Shown here: positions 62,802 to 64,000 of the stretch, in pieces
Layout of the letters: each line of letters starts with the position of its first letter
How positions within the stretch are numbered: the first letter of the stretch is position 1
NCBI GenBank assembly: GCA_026120185.1
Contig: JANUWF010001938.1
Location: forward strand, 682,001-746,000
From: Voacanga thouarsii
Lineage: Eukaryota; Streptophyta; Magnoliopsida; Gentianales; Apocynaceae
DNA: 64,000 nucleotides
Reading direction: 5' to 3'
The notes under the pieces: model-generated
What the model was told of the DNA's origin: nothing
Database searches by the model: none
What the model saw: only the letters and a program-made list of their open reading frames with translations
Translations under genes and position numbers: made by a program

Positions 62802-64000
62802 TTGTGTTAATTTCATCAACACTTCCAACTAACATGCTCAATGGTTGAGATATATTTGGTAATTCATGCATAAAGTAGGCATTTAACATAATTTTTAAGA
62901 TATATATATTATTATAATAACTATTATCATCATTGTATTAATCTAATCAACACACTATAAAGAGACTTTACCTCTTCTCCTTCCTTATATATATTAATTT
63001 CATTATTGTATTCAAAATATCATATCTTCATTGACTGTTCCAATTTCGTCCTTAAATCAGTCTAGTTGTCTACTTACTTGAGATTTTCTTAGAGAAGATC
63101 AATGAACCCCAGTTAATTAGTCTGAGGAAGGTTATGTACAACTTTTTCAAGGCATTTTATGTGCAACTTCTACTCCTCAATCCTGCAAACACTGTTAGTA
63201 ACCAAATCTTCTTACTCACCGAATTGCATAAGAGCTGTAAAGCTCCTATCCACTGCTTCACCCAGTTTTACTAATCGTCTTCACTAATGGCTACAGTGGT
63301 GTGATAAGAAAGCCTGCGACAACACACTGTTGAAGCCAGCTGGTCTTTGTAAGAAGAACTTTAAAGTATTTGTGAATTATAAGATTGGAAATGATGACAA
63401 TATTTGGAATAATATTAAATATATTATTATTAGATTTTTTTATGATTATATGACTGTTGTGAGTGTATTTTGTTTTTTCTGTGTAAATCGTTTAAAGATA
63501 TAAGTAGTTAATATGAATTAAAAAGAGACACTAATTAATTAGGCATTGCTTTCTTCTTGTAAATAGTAGAAAATCTATGAAGAAAGAAATTTGAGATGCT
63601 TTTCATTGGATTCTTATTTTTTTTAATAATTTTTTCACAGTTCTATATTTAGATGTCTGCCATATATTTTTGCATATAGCAAAATACAAAAAGTGCAAAA
63701 ACTTACCAAAGCACTATCAGAATTAATATTTTTGATAGGATTAATATTACTTTTATTATTATAATTTTTGTGTGTTTGTTTGTTTGTTTTATTAATTATT
63801 TTGTGGATGTCTGCCCTTTTGGATTTGTCATGGCTATTTTAGCTTCGGTACGAATATCAGTGTCGGTAGGTCATATAATTTTTTTAATTATTGCTTTGAA
63901 TATTAATTTTGTTACTAAATTAATCAAAATTATTAGTTAATAATTAATTTTTTATAATTGTTCACGGGGAATTTTTGAGTTTATAATTTTCTTTCTTTAT
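62802..64000. other. AT-rich intergenic, no gene recognised
   Basis: 63050-63350 is less AT-rich but has no long open frame or recognisable translation. The remainder is AT-rich with poly-T tracts. Confidence 0.5.

Overview
The window is nuclear DNA of a flowering plant, most likely a eudicot. The evidence is AT-rich intergenic DNA, genes cut by short GT-AG introns, plant-specific families (a DYW-type pentatricopeptide repeat protein, S1 self-incompatibility homologues, a plastid-type fatty acyl reductase), Ty1-copia and Ty3-gypsy debris, Stowaway, hAT and Helitron sequences, and a nuclear insert of chloroplast ndhF. I cannot name the species from sequence alone.

Layout. 0.9-3.1 kb: a tandem duplication of a small secreted S1-family gene on the minus strand. 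Copy 1 is open; copy 2 is frameshifted and has a Stowaway MITE directly after its end. 4.6-10.9 kb: an intact DED1/DDX3-type DEAD-box RNA helicase (minus, 6 coding exons, 612 aa). 11.1-19.3 kb and 22.5-32.0 kb are two arms of one segmental duplication. Each arm has a ~250-bp upstream block, a Ty1-copia element inserted at a different point in each arm, an unidentified ~0.75-kb block, and the 3' part of SMC2. In the first arm the SMC2 part is a dead fragment with a nonsense codon and a deletion. In the second it belongs to the full-length gene. Between the arms lies an intact intronless DYW PPR gene (minus, 821 aa, probable At4g33990/EMB2758 orthologue). SMC2 itself (minus, 20 exons, 1176 aa) covers 30.1-38.4 kb and has an E2F-like site upstream.

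38.4-50.4 kb is a repeat-rich, gene-poor stretch. It holds a decayed Myb/SANT-like gene, microsatellites, and a mosaic of isolated same-strand exon fragments (aromatic amino-acid decarboxylase, ubiquitin-conjugating E2, two unrecognised) that ends at a Helitron-like 3' terminus. A putative solo LTR, a LINE tail and a chloroplast ndhF insert follow. 50.7-54.6 kb: an intact long-chain-base-1-phosphate phosphatase (LPP-delta/SPP1 type, plus, 8 exons, 407 aa). It converges on a plastid fatty acyl reductase of the MALE STERILITY 2/FAR2 type (55.0-57.65 kb, minus, 9 exons, 600 aa) that has one GC-AG intron. 57.9-64 kb holds a non-autonomous hAT element with a recognisable 8-bp target duplication, gypsy integrase debris, two Helitron-like ends of one family and simple repeats.

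The intact host genes are unrelated housekeeping or developmental genes: RNA helicase, organelle RNA editing, condensin, sphingolipid signalling and pollen-wall lipid. I see no pathway cluster. The most notable features are structural: the duplication with a truncated SMC2 copy beside the PPR gene, parallel copia insertions in both arms, and the exon mosaic with a Helitron end. All splice sites were read by eye. The reconstructed frames of all intact multi-exon genes close without a remainder, which supports the boundaries to within a base or two.
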